A DNA stretch of 64,000 nt from Pterois miles (Eukaryota > Chordata > Actinopteri > Perciformes > Scorpaenidae): contig CAMQGK010000299.1 of the NCBI GenBank assembly GCA_947000775.1, positions 14,198,001 through 14,262,000 on the forward strand. Direction: 5' to 3'. Under the pieces are notes generated by a model that made no database searches, was not told where the DNA came from, and saw nothing but the letters and a program-made list of their open reading frames with translations. Shown here piece by piece: positions 1-13,008 of this stretch. The translations under genes were made by a program, and so were the position numbers. Each line of letters begins with the position of its first letter. Positions within the stretch are counted from its first letter, which is position 1.

Positions 1-1767
1 CAGCACCCAAGTATTGTGATAGTACTGAATTGGGAGATAGGTGAATCGTCCCAGCCCTGCTTCGTAATAGCATTTACGGCAAGATTTCCCATCACTTGCT
101 TCCCAAAGTGCAGACAAAATAAAATGCAACACCTGCCCAAGAATGTCTCATATGCCAGAATATACGATGGCACATTTCACGTGTCGTAACATCTACAAAA
201 TGAAATCCTTTAATGTAGAGCTTCAACGTGGGGGAACATGACCGCACGAAGAAAACATCCACAAAATTCCTCTGAGCAACACATGAAACATTTTCTCCAT
301 GTGAGCATGTGTTATAGTGGTGAGCAGAAAAATAATAAAAAGCCAGACAAGTTGTTTTAAGAGAGAGCAGGTGGTTCCCAGTTCAAAGAGTGCAGGGATG
401 AGGTTGTGTTTTCTTTTCTCCAGCAGAGCACTTTTTTCTCCCCTCTGCTCTTTCTTCCCAAAGGATCTGGAGTCCTCCTCCCCAGTCTGCCAACTTCAGA
501 GTTGCATTATTATCAGCAAAGTGCTTTTAAATCCGCTCCTGCTCAACACCAGGATGTCTTCTGCATGCTAATCCTCAGGGATACGGATCCGTCACTTCTC
601 CGTCGTTCTCTCATGCCTGGCGTGCCTGAGACAGCTGGGAAAACAGTCTCTGCTCGACGATCTGCACATACAATGGGGATCTCAGGCCACCACAGCGCTG
701 CTCAGCCGCAGAGCACTTTACAGTAGTGCACTGTATAGCAGAACAACATGGGCTTTTCTAAAAAACGCAAGGGGATGCACGCTTCACGAGCAAATGTTGC
801 TGTTCAGACCAGAAAAGGTGTATCCATAACTTATGTAGATATAACAACATCATGGTGATGACAAGATTTAACCCGGTCAATGCACTTGGATGAAAGGTCG
901 CTAAAGCGAATACATCTTTAATTAAAAGGCGACAGCGAGTCCTTTTTATTTGCCGGGAGCGGCTCCACGTTTTGACAAATAAATGTAGGTCTCAATTGGT
1001 TGCCTGGTAAATTTTGTCAGTATGGACGTGCTTCACATTGCTTAGATTCACCACAATTCAATTCATTTTACGGAAAGCAAGAGCACCAAAGTGTAATTCA
1101 ATCAGATCTACCGGCATGGTAAACAAGAGAGCTTCCCTTCCTTCGAAGCTGTCATAAAGTCTGAATATATCCATTACTCAATTATTTATAATCCTTTAGT
1201 CTGCAGGAGTCCACCAATCAAAAGAACCAAAATGTTTTTTTACGCAAATTGATCAAAGTTATAAATATTGTCATGTGAAGCCCATTGCTGTCTGATAACT
1301 TTGTTCATCCAATGAAGGCTTCACTCACACAACTGATATAACCAATGTTTTTCTGTCTTTACTGGCTACAAAATAAGTGTCCCCCGTTTTCTACTTAGTT
1401 TTCGCATCTTTTCCTTTTCAGTATGTCAAATAGGCTCACCACTGATGGGCAGGTGGGTTGTACAGGAAGAGCATAAAGAGCAGTGTTGTATTGGTACGCC
1501 GGATGCAGTAAAACAAGCGCCGTTACCTGTCTCAGAGCTAGATCAAATGATTGATTTGTAATGTTATTCCATAGCCTAATTCTGATAATCAGGGTAATAA
1601 ATACAAAATACGTTAATAAATTATAAATTCTAATTCTTAAATTAAAATATAAATAATTACATTATATAATATTATAATTCTCAGTAATATTCATACTGGT
1701 TTAAATTAATAATTTACAGTTTTCGCTGCTGAGTACTGTGCAAGAGAAATTAAAGGCCTGTCCTAAA
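1..1767. other. Noncoding sequence, nothing recognised
   Basis: Both strands carry only short random-looking reading frames. The stretch 1590-1740 is strongly AT-rich. No repeat ends, tRNA heads or splice-flanked coding segments could be recognised. Confidence 0.5.
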
Positions 1768-2078
1768 GAAGAAGAAGAAGAAGAAGAAGAAGAAGAAGAA
1801 GATATTCCTTTATTAGTCCCACAGTGGGGAAATTCAATTTTACACTCTGTTGTTCACACAGTACATATACATGTCAATGGAGAGATGTCAGAGTGATGGG
1901 GCTGCTCCTGACAAGCGCCCAGAGCAGTTGGGGGTTCAGTGCCTTGCTCAGGGGCACCTCAGCAGTGCCCAAGAGGTAAACTCTCCAGCAACCAGTTGGT
2001 TTTGGTCCATGGGGGACTTGAACCGGCATCCTCCGCGTCCTAACCCAAGTCTTTACGGACTGAGCTACTGCCGCCCCC
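1768..2078 (-). repeat. tRNA-derived SINE with (GAA)n tail
   Basis: On the minus strand the element starts near 2078 with GGGGGCGGCAGTAGCTCAG. It shows a Pol III A box (TAGCTCAGTCCGT, 2055-2067) and a B box (GGTTCAAGTCC, 2014-2024). A body follows, then the 3' end TTTCCCCACTGTGGGACTAATAAAGG at about 1803-1832, closed by a TTC repeat (1768-1801). The same 3' end recurs at 21929-22001, 33088-33142 and 59472-59521. That suggests a tail shared with a partner LINE that reverse-transcribes it. This is a retroposed copy and not a tRNA gene. I am not sure of the family name. Confidence 0.8.
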
Positions 2079-3111
2079 AAATATATATACGGTTGAGTTC
2101 AGTGATTGAAGCAAATAAAAGCCCAGGCTATTAATTGCAGTTTTATGGTATTAAATCAATCATACATTGTTTTTTTTTTGTTTTATGCCTGAAAAGTAGC
2201 CTTTGCTAAATCAAGACCTATACTAGGTTGAAACTTTGCTAATAAGCTTACAGCTGTAGTCGGTATTACGCCACCATTGTTTTGCTTTTTTTTTTTTTTT
2301 TTTTTTTACAAAAATAAACCCCATTTAGGCGTATCAGCAGCATGATATCAATACATAGTCAGAAGACAGACACTACAAACTGAAAGTGAAAATATCTGCG
2401 TCATACAGAGTTTCAGCTCAGATTTCACAAACTGCAGTGATGGCAGTGATGGCAGTGATGGCAGTGATGGCGAAAAGCAAGAACGCCTATCTGGCAATAT
2501 TTCAGAATTAAACCCAACGCTATAAGGAAACCGTTAACGTTAATGAGGCAATCGCTGTGAGGAGGACGGAGCGTTCACAGCCGGTAGAAACCTGCAGTCT
2601 CACAGCGACACACAGCCATCCAACATTAAATATCAACGTAAACGCACTACACCTATTGCCCATCATCTCATTCTAGCCTATTAAAAATGTACCATTGCTG
2701 TCTAGACAAATGGAGTGAACCCAATGCTATCCTGTTTAGCACGGTTTATTATGTTCCAGGGCTGGATTATTAATAATATGAATAATATTAACTGTACACA
2801 CAAGTCGAAGCACACTTCTGTGTCATCTGATGTACTTCACCTTTAAAAAGTTAAGAAAGTTTAAATGAAGCCACACAAGTTGAAAGTACTAGTAATCTCT
2901 TCAGGACTTTTGAGATGTGAACAGCATCACTGAGACTGAGGCTTATTTTCCTGAGTACAGAAAGGATGAGAGAGAGGGAGAGCTTCAGAGAGGAAGAGAG
3001 TGGGGGGATAAATATAGAGAACAGTGATAAAGAGGTAATCATCTCCACTCAAAGCATATTTTATCCAGTGGGGTTATTAGGAGGATGGAGATGAGTCAAA
3101 TCCGCACAGAC
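2079..3111. other. Noncoding sequence with small simple repeats
   Basis: A T run lies at 2286-2307. A 9-bp unit GCAGTGATG is repeated four times at 2434-2469. No gene was seen. Confidence 0.5.
2434..2469 (+). repeat. 9-bp tandem repeat, four copies
   Basis: GCAGTGATG is repeated head to tail without mismatch. It is intergenic and no coding frame around it looks real. Confidence 0.85.
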
Positions 3112-3122
3112 GTCTCTCTCTC

Positions 3123-3217
<95 letters not shown>
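3112..3217 (+). repeat. (CT)n microsatellite
   Basis: About 105 bp of CT dinucleotides with a few CCT interruptions. It creates artificial Ser/Leu and Arg/Glu reading frames on the two strands, which are not genes. Confidence 0.95.
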
Positions 3218-3218
<1 letters not shown>

Positions 3219-3748
3219 TTACCCACTCTTGATCCTCTCTCCTCCTCGTCTCCACGTCCAACCTGCCTTGGCACAGAGCCCGGCGCTCATTCTCAACCAT
3301 TCACAGCAATTTCAAATGTTTCACTGATTCACGCTAATAGCTGATGAATGTGCCTGTGCAGTATGCAATACATACAAAATGAAGCAATGGTTTTTAATTA
3401 AAAGTTTCACTTAGGCTTCCTCTGTCTTCTGTCATCGGTCTTCTGTAGCAGCAGACATCTTATGCACAGGAGTTGCTATATAGTTTCCAAAGATAGGGGG
3501 CAGTGTTCTCAAAGGTAAGATGCCACCAGAAACAGCTAAAATACAACATTAGAAGTTGACTTGAGGCTGTGAACTATTTGAGTGAAAGCAATAAGATTGA
3601 CATTTCTACAAGCAAAAAATAAAATAAATACCATAAGTGTCAAAATTTTAATTATCTTTAATCTGTACCAACATGTCAATCTACACATGATTTGCATTAT
3701 TTCTGAGACATGTTGAAATCACATTGATGTCTGATCATGCTGGTATCA
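3218..3748. other. Noncoding sequence, nothing recognised
   Basis: No coding segment, RNA gene or repeat terminus was identified. Confidence 0.5.
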
Positions 3749-4416
3749 GAGGACTGTCAACTGATTAACATATTTAATCATGATAACTTGCATGTCCATC
3801 GTTAATTGTGATTAATTACAAATTAATCACATTTTTTTTTTATCTGTCCAAAATGTACCTTTCTGTGAGATGTGTCAAGTATTAAATGGAGTGGACAAAT
3901 ATGCTGCTTTATGCAAATGTATGCATATATGTATTATAGGAAATCAATTAACAACACAAAACAGTGATAAATATTGCCCAGAAACCCTTACAGGTACTGC
4001 GTTTAACATAAAAAATATGCTCAAATCATAACATGGCAAACTACAGCCCAACAGGCAACAACAGCTGTCAGTGTGTCAGTGTGTCAGTGTGCTGACTTGA
4101 CTATGACTTGCTCCAAACTGCATGTGATTATCATAAAGTGGGCATGTCTGTAAAGGGGAGACGCGTGGGTACCCAGAGAACCCATTTACATTCACATATG
4201 ATGAGGTCAGAGGTCAAGGGATCCCTTTGAAAACAGCCATGGCAGTTTGTCCTTGCAGAAATTTAGCATACGTTTGGAGCGTAATTTCAATATGATGCCA
4301 GTATATTCACTCTAGCTTTAAAACTGAGTCGCTATAACCTAAAAATGGCAAGTTGCATTAAAGTGTTAAAGAAATTAGTGGCGTTAAAACAAATCTGTGT
4401 GGACTAATTAACTTGG
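3749..4416 (+). mobile_element. hAT-like miniature transposon, family A, diverged copy
   Basis: It begins with GGACTGTCAACTGATTAA and shares a long internal block with the complete copy at 13740-14478: the ACTGCATG / GTAAAGGGGAGAC / ACCCATTTACATTCACATAT order, then the AGGTCAGAGGTCAA segment. The right end is degraded. It encodes no protein and would have depended on a transposase supplied in trans. Confidence 0.75.
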
Positions 4417-4615
4417 ACACATCTGTAAAGGGGAGAATCCATTTTTATTCACATATCTTGAAGTGAGAGGCCAAAGGACCACTCTGAAAATAGCTATGCC
4501 AGTTTTTCCAAAATTTAGCCCAAGTTCAGAGCGTTATGTACCTTCCTTCATGACAAGATAGTAAGATATGGTTGGTACCAATGGATTCCTTAGGTTTTCT
4601 AGTTTCCACCACTGC
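4417..4615 (+). mobile_element. Second, partial family A copy
   Basis: Directly after the previous copy, the internal family A block starts again (CTGTAAAGGGGAGAATCC) and runs to GGTTGGTACCAATGGATTCC and the TTAGGTTTTCTAGTTTC segment. Both ends are missing. It may be a partial tandem duplication of the neighbouring copy or an independent fragment. Confidence 0.65.
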
Positions 4616-5211
4616 CAAATGTAATCTTACTGATCTACTTAAAACATCCCCAGATAATTCTCACACTTTAATCCACTTCTGTCTTGTTTTTTTCCTGTTT
4701 AGTGAGCGGACAGACCAGCGTCTCCTTCCTAATTCAGCGCCATCTTGAAGATGAATCTGTTTGCCTTCTGCATCAAGACAGAAATAGCTCTTAATAATGA
4801 AAGATTGATGTGAAGTAAGCTTGTCATTACATGCTACAGTAGACAATTAGGTGCCTCCCAACATACAGCAGCCCTCTCTGATTTTCTCCTCTTACTCCCT
4901 AGTTAGTTTCCTTCTTTTTCTTCCACACTGACAAAGTTGCTGAGGTCATTTGCTTAAATTTGTTTTTATACTGAGTCTAAAGGGACAATGCAACAAGCCT
5001 GTGATTCATTCAGTGAGCTGGTGACAAATAGCTGATGGCCCCCTCCTGCAGCAGGTTTCAAACTTTCTTTTCTGCTGGGACCAAAGCTCATTAAAATAAA
5101 TTACATTTCTGGTCATGTGGGGACACACAGACAGAAGCCCAGCTCATAGTTTCAGCAGCACTTTCAAGCAAAACTTTTACAATACAGGGATCATTAGACA
5201 AGCAGTTAAAG
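4616..5211. other. Noncoding sequence, nothing recognised
   Basis: No coding or repeat structure could be supported. Confidence 0.5.
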
Positions 5212-6240
5212 GAACTGTTTGACATTCTGAGAAATAATAATCTTATTTATTTGCATTTTGGCTGAGAGTGAGATGAGAAGTTCAATACCACTGTTAAGTC
5301 TGTCTGTTAAATATGAACCCAGAGCTAGTTTAGCTTAGCAACACTAGAAGCAGGAGGAAACAGCTGCTTCAACTTCTGAAGCTCACTACTTAACAAGCTA
5401 TTTTGCTTAATTCATGAACCTAACTTCTGACTTTATGGGGCTTTGTGGATTAAACAAACAAGATATATAATGTGTTAATTAGTGACACCGGTCTGATAGA
5501 AATAAGTCATTCAGGGTGAAAAAACAACTACGACTAATGAAATCTTAGTCGACTGAGACCAAAACAACCGATTAGTTGTCTAAGAGGGGGCAGCTTTACA
5601 AAATTCAGCCGAGGCGGGAGGGGGGAAGAGGCACACCTTGTGTTTGTTAGTTAGTTAGTGTGCTTTTTGGGGTGATGATACAAAACTGGTGCCAGTGTAT
5701 TGCAAGCCCAGCGGCCCTTAACGTTAGCGAGTGTGCGTGATGGTGAATATGGATTCAGCAGTAACGTGTGTACAGTTTATTATCTGTGAATAAGTGCTAT
5801 AACTCCTCAAGACCCCAGCCAAGGTCCCGTGTCTTGCTTGTCACCTGCTGATTAAAGTAAAAGGACTTAAACCCCAAAGTTAATGACAACTTCGGCCCAG
5901 GCTCCCTTAAGGTGGACCAGCTAGTCTCATTTTAATGACAAGATACTCCTCCAAGTTTTGTGCAACACCTAGTGGTAAAATTTGGTGTACTGGTCCAATC
6001 CAGTGTTAATAATCAAAACATAATACCAAAACGATTTGAAATTTTATACAACTGCCCAACTCTAGTGGATGGATTTGTTACCTTTGGACAAAGCTAAGCT
6101 AATCGCTTGCAGCTTCATATTTAGCGTACCGACACAAGAGTGGTATTGATCTTTTTATCAGACTCTCAGCAAGAACGCGGATAAGTGCGTTCTTTGAAAT
6201 TCAGAAATTTACCAGCTGTACACTGACACACACTTACAAA
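5212..6240 (+). mobile_element. Element with long imperfect terminal inverted repeats, with a foreign insert
   Basis: The left arm (about 5212-5350: AAAGGAACTGTTTGACATTC, GCTGAGAGTGAGATGAGAAG, TCAATACCACT, TAAATATGAA) is matched in inverted order by the right arm (about 6063-6240). The arms are 100 bp or longer and clearly related. The family resembles a common perciform repeat containing 'TAGCTTAGC'. The middle (about 5490-6060) is unrelated in character and probably a later insertion. No protein is encoded. Confidence 0.65.
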
Positions 6241-8324
6241 CCTCTCACTGTTTAACCCAGTACACGTCTCCAGGTGTTCCTATTGAAATCACAGTTACCT
6301 CCCCTCACTCTATCGGCCCCGGTGCTGTCGAGGCTGTACCCGTGACAGTGCCTGAATGCGTTCATAAACACTGGGAGGACTGACATCTCAATGGGCTGCC
6401 TATTCCCCCACTATCAGCTTACAGCCTATAATTACGGCCAATCATCTTGGATCAAGCATGTCTGCTTGAGCAGGCCAACGTAACATCTGCTGCCTCGGCC
6501 AGCAGGCCAAGAGGGACTTTTCTACTGAAAGGTGAGCTAATTGTGGCTGAGGACGGGAGAAGGGAGTGTAATGTTAACAGGTACCAAAGGCTATTCAGAA
6601 ACCTACACAGGAGAGTTTTTTCCCTGGGAGCAGGTGCCCTAAGGTATTTCTTATCTTCCTAATGCCAGCGCAGAATTCTTATCTGCATTAAGAAATGCTC
6701 AAGGGCATGACTATAAATCTCCAAGGAGTTATATTTGCAGTGCAATAAAGGAAATACTGAAACTCTGCTGTTTTAAAACCTCATGGAGATGCAAGTTCAC
6801 CATAAAGATCTCTATAAATAACATTGCAAGTAGTTCTGAAGCGGTTTGGAAGTTGTTAAAATAGCTGCACTAATGTCACCAGAGTGTGCTATAATTTTGA
6901 GGGATTCGGTCATACAAAAGACAGGGAGACATACTTGTCTTCTGTAAAGGGAGACCATATTCCCCTCAGTGTTGCCGTGGCTGTGAGAGAGACGTCTACC
7001 AGGCTGATTTTAATAAGTTTACTTTGGTTTGCAAATGGTGAGAACATTTTATGTGTAGTTACTCAGTGGGACTATTAATCCTCGGGAAGAAGAGCTGACT
7101 GGAAAAGTGTGATTGGCAGCTGTGAAGCTTATTTTGTGGGACATGATGTAGACTTTGGTTTATCTCATCTGCAAACCCCAGACCACAAGACGATGTATAT
7201 ACAGAGAGCTTCGGTCTTGGCGGACAAATACCTAACAACTAAAGCTGAATGTCACTGTTGGAACATGATGTTTTGACCTCAACATAGTACAACTCTTCTC
7301 TTTACTTGTCATGTCAGAGGTAGTTATGGTAGTTTGAATATCCTAGATGCTCCCTTTTTCCTGTTTTCTTTTCCAAAATGTGTTCTGAAACTTTCTCAAG
7401 AGAGCAGCAATGATTTGAATCTGCACTAATAAAGACACTTTCTGTTCATCTTCTCCTCTATCCAACCTCCGTGTCTCTACATACGCCTACACCCATTCCC
7501 GTCCTCTGTCTGCATAAACAAGTTAATCAGCCTCAGAGGCCTGTGGGCTGTGAAACAAGCCCCAGCTCTACAGTAACATACTCCGGGCCTTCACAGCCAT
7601 CAATCATTTCATTTGGACTTCAGTGGAAAACCAAGCAAACACATAGAAGAATCACACCCAGCTCTGAGCCCCGCATGCTCGTCGCTCTGCTGAACTCAGC
7701 ACCACAGAGCTGGCAGCAGCACAACCGGCAGCCATAGAGACCAGACGCAAGAAATAAATTGACACTATTGGAGACCGAGTTAGACAGCAGCAACCGAATA
7801 AATGCCTTCCCACCGCAGACAACAAGACAGCAGGAGCAACATGAGCAGTCGTGTCTACAGTTTACATGGATAATTACTGAGCTCCTAATTGCTGGAAGGC
7901 TGATCCAGGGTAAATGCCCCGGTCACCCTGTCTATCACACTTATCATGATATGAAAGGCAATAAAAACATGTTAGTTCAATAGTCCTATAATCACTGTGG
8001 ATTAATAAATGCTGAAGTGTTGGCATTTTTCCCTTAGCCATGGATTTCTTACTGGATTTAGCTATACGCCTTGGGCTGTGCATTGGCAAGAATCTGGAGA
8101 TACCATACGTATCATCATACAGAGCTAAAGAGTCAATATACTGACGAGAATATAAGGTGATAGATTTTTTTCAAATGTAATTTCAGGAAAAACCATAGTA
8201 TAAAGACACATCACCATACCTATAAAATCTGAGTAAAAAAGGTCCCTATGTGAAATGGCTACTGTAGTGACCACAAGGGTCTCTGCTTTACAGTCATACC
8301 TAATTTCTGCAATTCTAGGATTGT
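6241..8324. other. Noncoding sequence, nothing recognised
   Basis: Mixed-composition DNA with no supported exon or repeat. Short reading frames (for example at 6447, 7471 and 7759) lack homology-like motifs, convincing splice contexts or codon bias. Confidence 0.45.
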
Positions 8325-8690
8325 TTATGGACCCCAGTATGCAGAAATATTCAAATACACCGTTTCAGAATAGGTGACATATACAATAGGTTGTACTGCA
8401 TGCAAAAAAACTGCATGTTCTTTAACGCAAAACCTGCATGTGATTATCATAAAGTGGTCTGTAAATAGCAGACTTGTAGGTACCCATACCTGCTTTCCCA
8501 TATATTGAGGTGAGAAGTCAAGGGACCCTTTGAAAATGGCCATGCCAGTTTTTCCTCATAAAAATGTAGCATAACATTGGAGAGTTTTTCAGCGTTCTTT
8601 GTGACATGCAAGCATGACATGGTTGGTACCTTAGGTTTTCTGATGCCAGTACCTTCACTGTACCTTTAACACTGAGCCCGTTACTACCTG
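8325..8690 (+). mobile_element. Family A-related miniature element fragment
   Basis: It shares AACCTGCATGTGATTATC and ATAAAGTGG, then GAGGTGAGAAGTCAAGGGAC and GAAAATGGCCATGCCAG, with other family A copies. Its left flank (GGACCCCAGTATGCAGAAAT) also matches the copy at 30035. The two therefore share an ancestral subfamily whose left part differs from 13740-14478. Confidence 0.65.
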
Positions 8691-10499
8691 CAAAAGACAG
8701 AATAGAGACCACGCTGTTGGATTTAAAGAGGTTAATTAAAAATCACTACAGCGTTTTGGAGAATCGTACATGTGTATTGATATCTTCTTACTTCCCTATA
8801 CATGGCTATTCTGAATTAAAATAGTTAGCACTAAACAGTTTCTGCAGGAATTCATGAATAAACATTAATTAAACAAATCCTCACGATATCTGAGAGATCT
8901 TGCATTTTTTTTACAAAACACACTAATTTTTATGCCATAGCAGTGACCTGGAGTGGTGGCAGATATGAGTGAGTGTAAGTGGTACCAAATATGGGCTGTT
9001 ACTGTGTTTAGTGCTCATTTTATCCATTCTTTTACTGAGCTGTAACGTGAAACAGCTTTGGAGACCATACAGGGAGATGTTGTGTATTTTTGAGCCTTTC
9101 ATTTACAAAAAAATCCACATATAAAATCCAAAGTTCAGATATCATATTACTTTAAAAAGAGACACATTATGTAATTTCTCTGCAGCTCGGAAGACTTTGC
9201 TATGAAGCTAACTTCATTTGAGGCGCTGAGGCGTGAAGAGGGGGAATTTGAACCAGATCCCTTGTCGCCTCCTGCTTTTTGTCCAGCCAACACCCTGTTT
9301 GACCTCATGTTTAGTCTTAGAAGGGGGTCATTAAGGGCTTAAGCTGCAATGTAATGAAAATGTTGTGACAACAGCAAAGGGGTGAAGTAAAAACAGGCTT
9401 TAGGAGACAGCTGAGCCTCCACTCCGGGGACCAACAGGAGGGTTCAGAGGGAGGAAAATGATGGTTATCTGCACACCCTTGAGACATTGATATTAGCCTT
9501 GAGACTGGTGGATGGACTTGATGATAACCCTGAGCACAGCTTAAAGCCTGTCATAGTCCTGGGTGGTGGCTCCGTCATAGGGAGGAGGTCAAGTCACAAG
9601 AGGTAGCAGCCTTAATAGGGTCAGCGACAGAGAAATATTTGTGGAAAAGTATAAAATCAACTCAATATTGTCTCACAGACAAAAATGATAAGAGCAGGGC
9701 GAGGAAATCTCAGAGGAAATTTGATTAATTTGGCAACAGCTGTAATTTAATCTAATACGAAGAGCTCTGCTCCCACAAATGAAACTAAATTTAAGGATCG
9801 TATGCATGCAGCTTGTTACGAGTTAGCAGCCGCTTTCCCCTTTTGACTGCATTCATCATAATTGTGAAGCTTGTTGTTTTTCCACCGTATGGTTGCTGGC
9901 AAGTTGGATGTGACAGAAATGAAGAGTAATGTGCTTTTGTCCCAGCTCCTTTATTCTTGTGCAGAAGCTGCTTCTGCCACCGTTTGTTTCGTTACTTTTC
10001 ACTGCTAGATCTCCTCCAAGCCAAAAAGCACTTCCACATGCTGTACTAGAAATCCACAGCTTGGTGCCAGAGTGAGAGTTAGCCTCGGTTTTGGACTCCA
10101 GCCTGCTCTAACCTCTCTGTCTTGGAGCAGCTGCACCACCCTGTACTTTTCTGTGAGAATAAACACCACAGGTATGCTGTACGCTGGCCACTCTGCACTA
10201 CTTCACACACCCAATACAAACTTGCGTCACAGCTGAAGAACATGACTAAAACTTACTGCTGTGGAGAAATTTACTAAAGTCACCTTGAATAAGTAATAGC
10301 TGCATTTAAGTCTTCAATGACAAATTAATTGTATGCTATTAAATCGTAATATCGAGATGATGCACAGGGATGACAGAATAGGACGGTGCCTTTGGTGGTA
10401 CAACAGTTTGGGAAATAGTCACAAAATGTAATGATTCATGTACATAGTAAAATTTCAACAACTTATTTTTCATGTGTTTGCCTATGACTGTCCGCTCCA
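8691..10499. other. Noncoding sequence, nothing recognised
   Basis: No gene or repeat could be supported. 9690-9780 is an AT-rich, low-repeat block with homeodomain-like TAAT sites and could be a conserved noncoding element, but this is only an impression. Confidence 0.4.
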
Positions 10500-10504
10500 G
10501 TCTT

Positions 10505-10790
10505 TTCAAATTAAAACTACTTTGTTAGGGTTAGGACTAGATTGCCTTGGTTAGGCTTAGGCAACAAAAACAATTTAGATAGGTTAAGATAAAGATCGAT
10601 TTGGTTAAGTTTAGGGAACAAAACTACTTAGGTTTAGGAAAATATCGTCTTGGTTAGGCCTATGTGATAAAAGTACTTAGGTTTAAGATAAGATTGACTT
10701 GGCTAGGCTGAGGCAACAAAAGTACTTGGGTAGATTTAAGAAAAGATTGACTTGAAAAGACTGTAGTTTGGGTTAAAAAAAAAAAGTGCT
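10505..10790 (+). repeat. Minisatellite of ~50-bp units, about five copies
   Basis: Diverged units of the form 'acttaggtttaag ... aagattgacttgg ... ttaggctgaggcaacaaaa' repeat head to tail about five times with period near 50 bp. The right flank (10835-10905, TTTTTTGACCCACCCATCCA) resembles 37690-37740, so minisatellite and flank appear to belong to one dispersed repeat. Confidence 0.75.
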
Positions 10791-10920
10791 GTAACTTAAG
10801 TATGGAAGTTACAACATGAACACCTGTTTCCTGGGTGAAAGTCCTGTGTTTTTTGACCCACCCATCCACCCTGACCTCTTCCCTATGCCGTGCGATTGTG
10901 CTGGGTGGTGATACACCAGT

Positions 10921-11880
10921 CAACTTGTGTCTAACTTTTGAACCCCAGACAGAGGCTACAAAGTGAAAAACAAGTCAATAAATCTGCTCAGAACTTTTCT
11001 TTCAACACTTTGTTTTTTTATGTGAATAACAGCAAATCAACTCCATTGGCACGGTTGCTAATTATGCCCACAAAGTTTCTGTTTATCATCAAACGTCTAT
11101 CTAATTATTCCAGCATTGTTCCATCAAGTCATTTAGGTGCATTTTTCCCACACTCTATCACAGTAAATCAATTTCCCCTGGCCTTATTTATTATTTTAAC
11201 TACTGAGGCGCAACCACAAGGATGTGAGACTGACAGGCTGAGAGGCGAGCCGTGATGAAACAGACATGTTGGTTCATAATTGCTACATCCTATAGTAACC
11301 TAGACCGCTAGGTTGGCAAACACAGTCGCACACGTGCATGCACATGAGCAACATACAGGTTGATACAACCAGCACTTCAACTACCACCGCCACAAAACAA
11401 GGCATGAAATGCTGCCTCCAGACTGCCAGCGTATGAATCATGGCAGTATGATATTGTTCAATGCCTGAGGCCAGATTCTCAGCAACCCCTCTCCAATCAT
11501 TTCATCCATCCCTCCACCTCGTCAGCCCCCCCGCCCTTACTTTCCTCCTGTCTCATAAATGGGCCAGTCTGCTTTACCAGAAGCAGACAGGGAGCCTGGA
11601 GGAGGGACAAAACTATTATCTCTTTCGCAGCAGCAGCTCATGCAGGAGCTCCAACAGCAGATAGGATTCTCAAACAAGCTGCTGTCCTTGCTCAGATGGC
11701 TGCCCAGCCCGTCCTTACTTCGCCACTCTCTAACGCGTCCCCACTGTGGAGGTACTTTTCAGACATTTCCCTCCAGGGCACCAACACACCCAAACTGATT
11801 TTCAAGGCTTCTGTGTGAGCATGTCTGATAAAATATGTCCTGTTTTAAGTAAACAGTGTTTGTTTTCTACAAAGACAGTA
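10921..11880. other. Noncoding sequence, nothing recognised
   Basis: Several short open frames occur but none shows domain motifs or splice support. Confidence 0.45.
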
Positions 11881-13008
11881 TAGGGCTGGGATGATACACC
11901 TATCTCCTGATTCGATACTTGGGGGTTGATTTGATGCGTATTTTGATTTTTAAGTGCAATATTACAATTCATTGTGATTTTTGTTAACTTTTTTAACACA
12001 AGATCGTGAGAAAAAGTTAAATCGTGCACTTCTAGGGACTCCAGGAAATATTTTTACAGTGATTAAGTAAAAATGATGATTTTTCAGCATGTATGTAGTC
12101 ACAGACAGACACACAGTCACACATGTATACGTCAGCTAACTTCTCCAAGTCCGTCGCTAGCTCTCCTCTCAGCTCCGTTCTCTTTATCAATCCATGTTCA
12201 GCTCCATCTGGGCCGTTTGAATGCATTTAAGATAAATATCTGTATATGGGTGCTCTACAGTTGGCCGACTTGACCAAGGAGAAGCATGTTAACGTAACAC
12301 CATAACATTTCCTGTACATGACAGAGTTAGGATGCAGCTTTAGCCATGATGTCTAGTTCTGCTTTTCCTGCAATGTGTGAAACCCAAAGTGTTTCCATAC
12401 TTAATGGTCTGTGTAGTGTTTACCACTTTGGATTTAAAATGTGAGGATGCAGACAGTATTCCCACAGATCCTCCGCCATTTTCTACTTTCTCGCTGCAGC
12501 CAGCTGCGCTTTGTTTTGTTGACCGATAGGGAACAGATATGACATCACGTCACTCAGACTACAACAATAAAAGCTGTCACTTCCTTCTACCTCCACATGG
12601 ACTCAAATGAAGCAAATATATTTTAAAATATTAAAGAAGAAAAAAAGAAAAATTAAGATTTTTTTCCCCTGCCCCTACTTCAGGAAAAAACTCAGGTTTA
12701 GATATGTTTTGGTCTTTTCTAACAAATCAGCTGATGTATTTCAGCATGAAGCCTTCATCAGATCATATCAGTGAGATCTCTTTTATAAGGACAGAACTAA
12801 CAATCAGCAGAGGAACAATTTTGCCTGTGAGGACGAGACAGTGTATAAGACCATCATCGACAAAGGGTTTAAACCAGAACACAGAGGTAAATCATCACAA
12901 ATCTTTGTAAATAAAAAGTAAAACTCTATAGTGTCTAAGTTTAAATCGATATAGGATTACAAAACAATATCGCAATACTCATGTATCAATATTTTTTGAC
13001 ACCCCTAC
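11881..13008 (+). mobile_element. hAT-like nonautonomous element, family B, long copy
   Basis: The left end is TAGGGCTGGGATGATAC. The right end (TTTTTTGACACCCCTA) is a partial inverted match. AT-rich subterminal sequence and an internal block containing ATGGGTGCTCTACAGT, TGACAGAGTTAG and TTTTCCTGCAATGT recur in the shorter copy at 53251. No transposase frame is visible. A clean target duplication was not found, so exact ends are approximate. Confidence 0.7.

Noticed and set aside
2014..2067. tRNA gene on the minus strand (A and B boxes present)
   Set aside because: The boxes belong to a SINE head followed by a SINE body and 3' tail. No complete cloverleaf or tRNA 3' end is present.
3061..3327. 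Protein-coding frames across the CT tract on both strands
   Set aside because: They are translations of a dinucleotide repeat (Ser/Leu or Arg/Glu runs).
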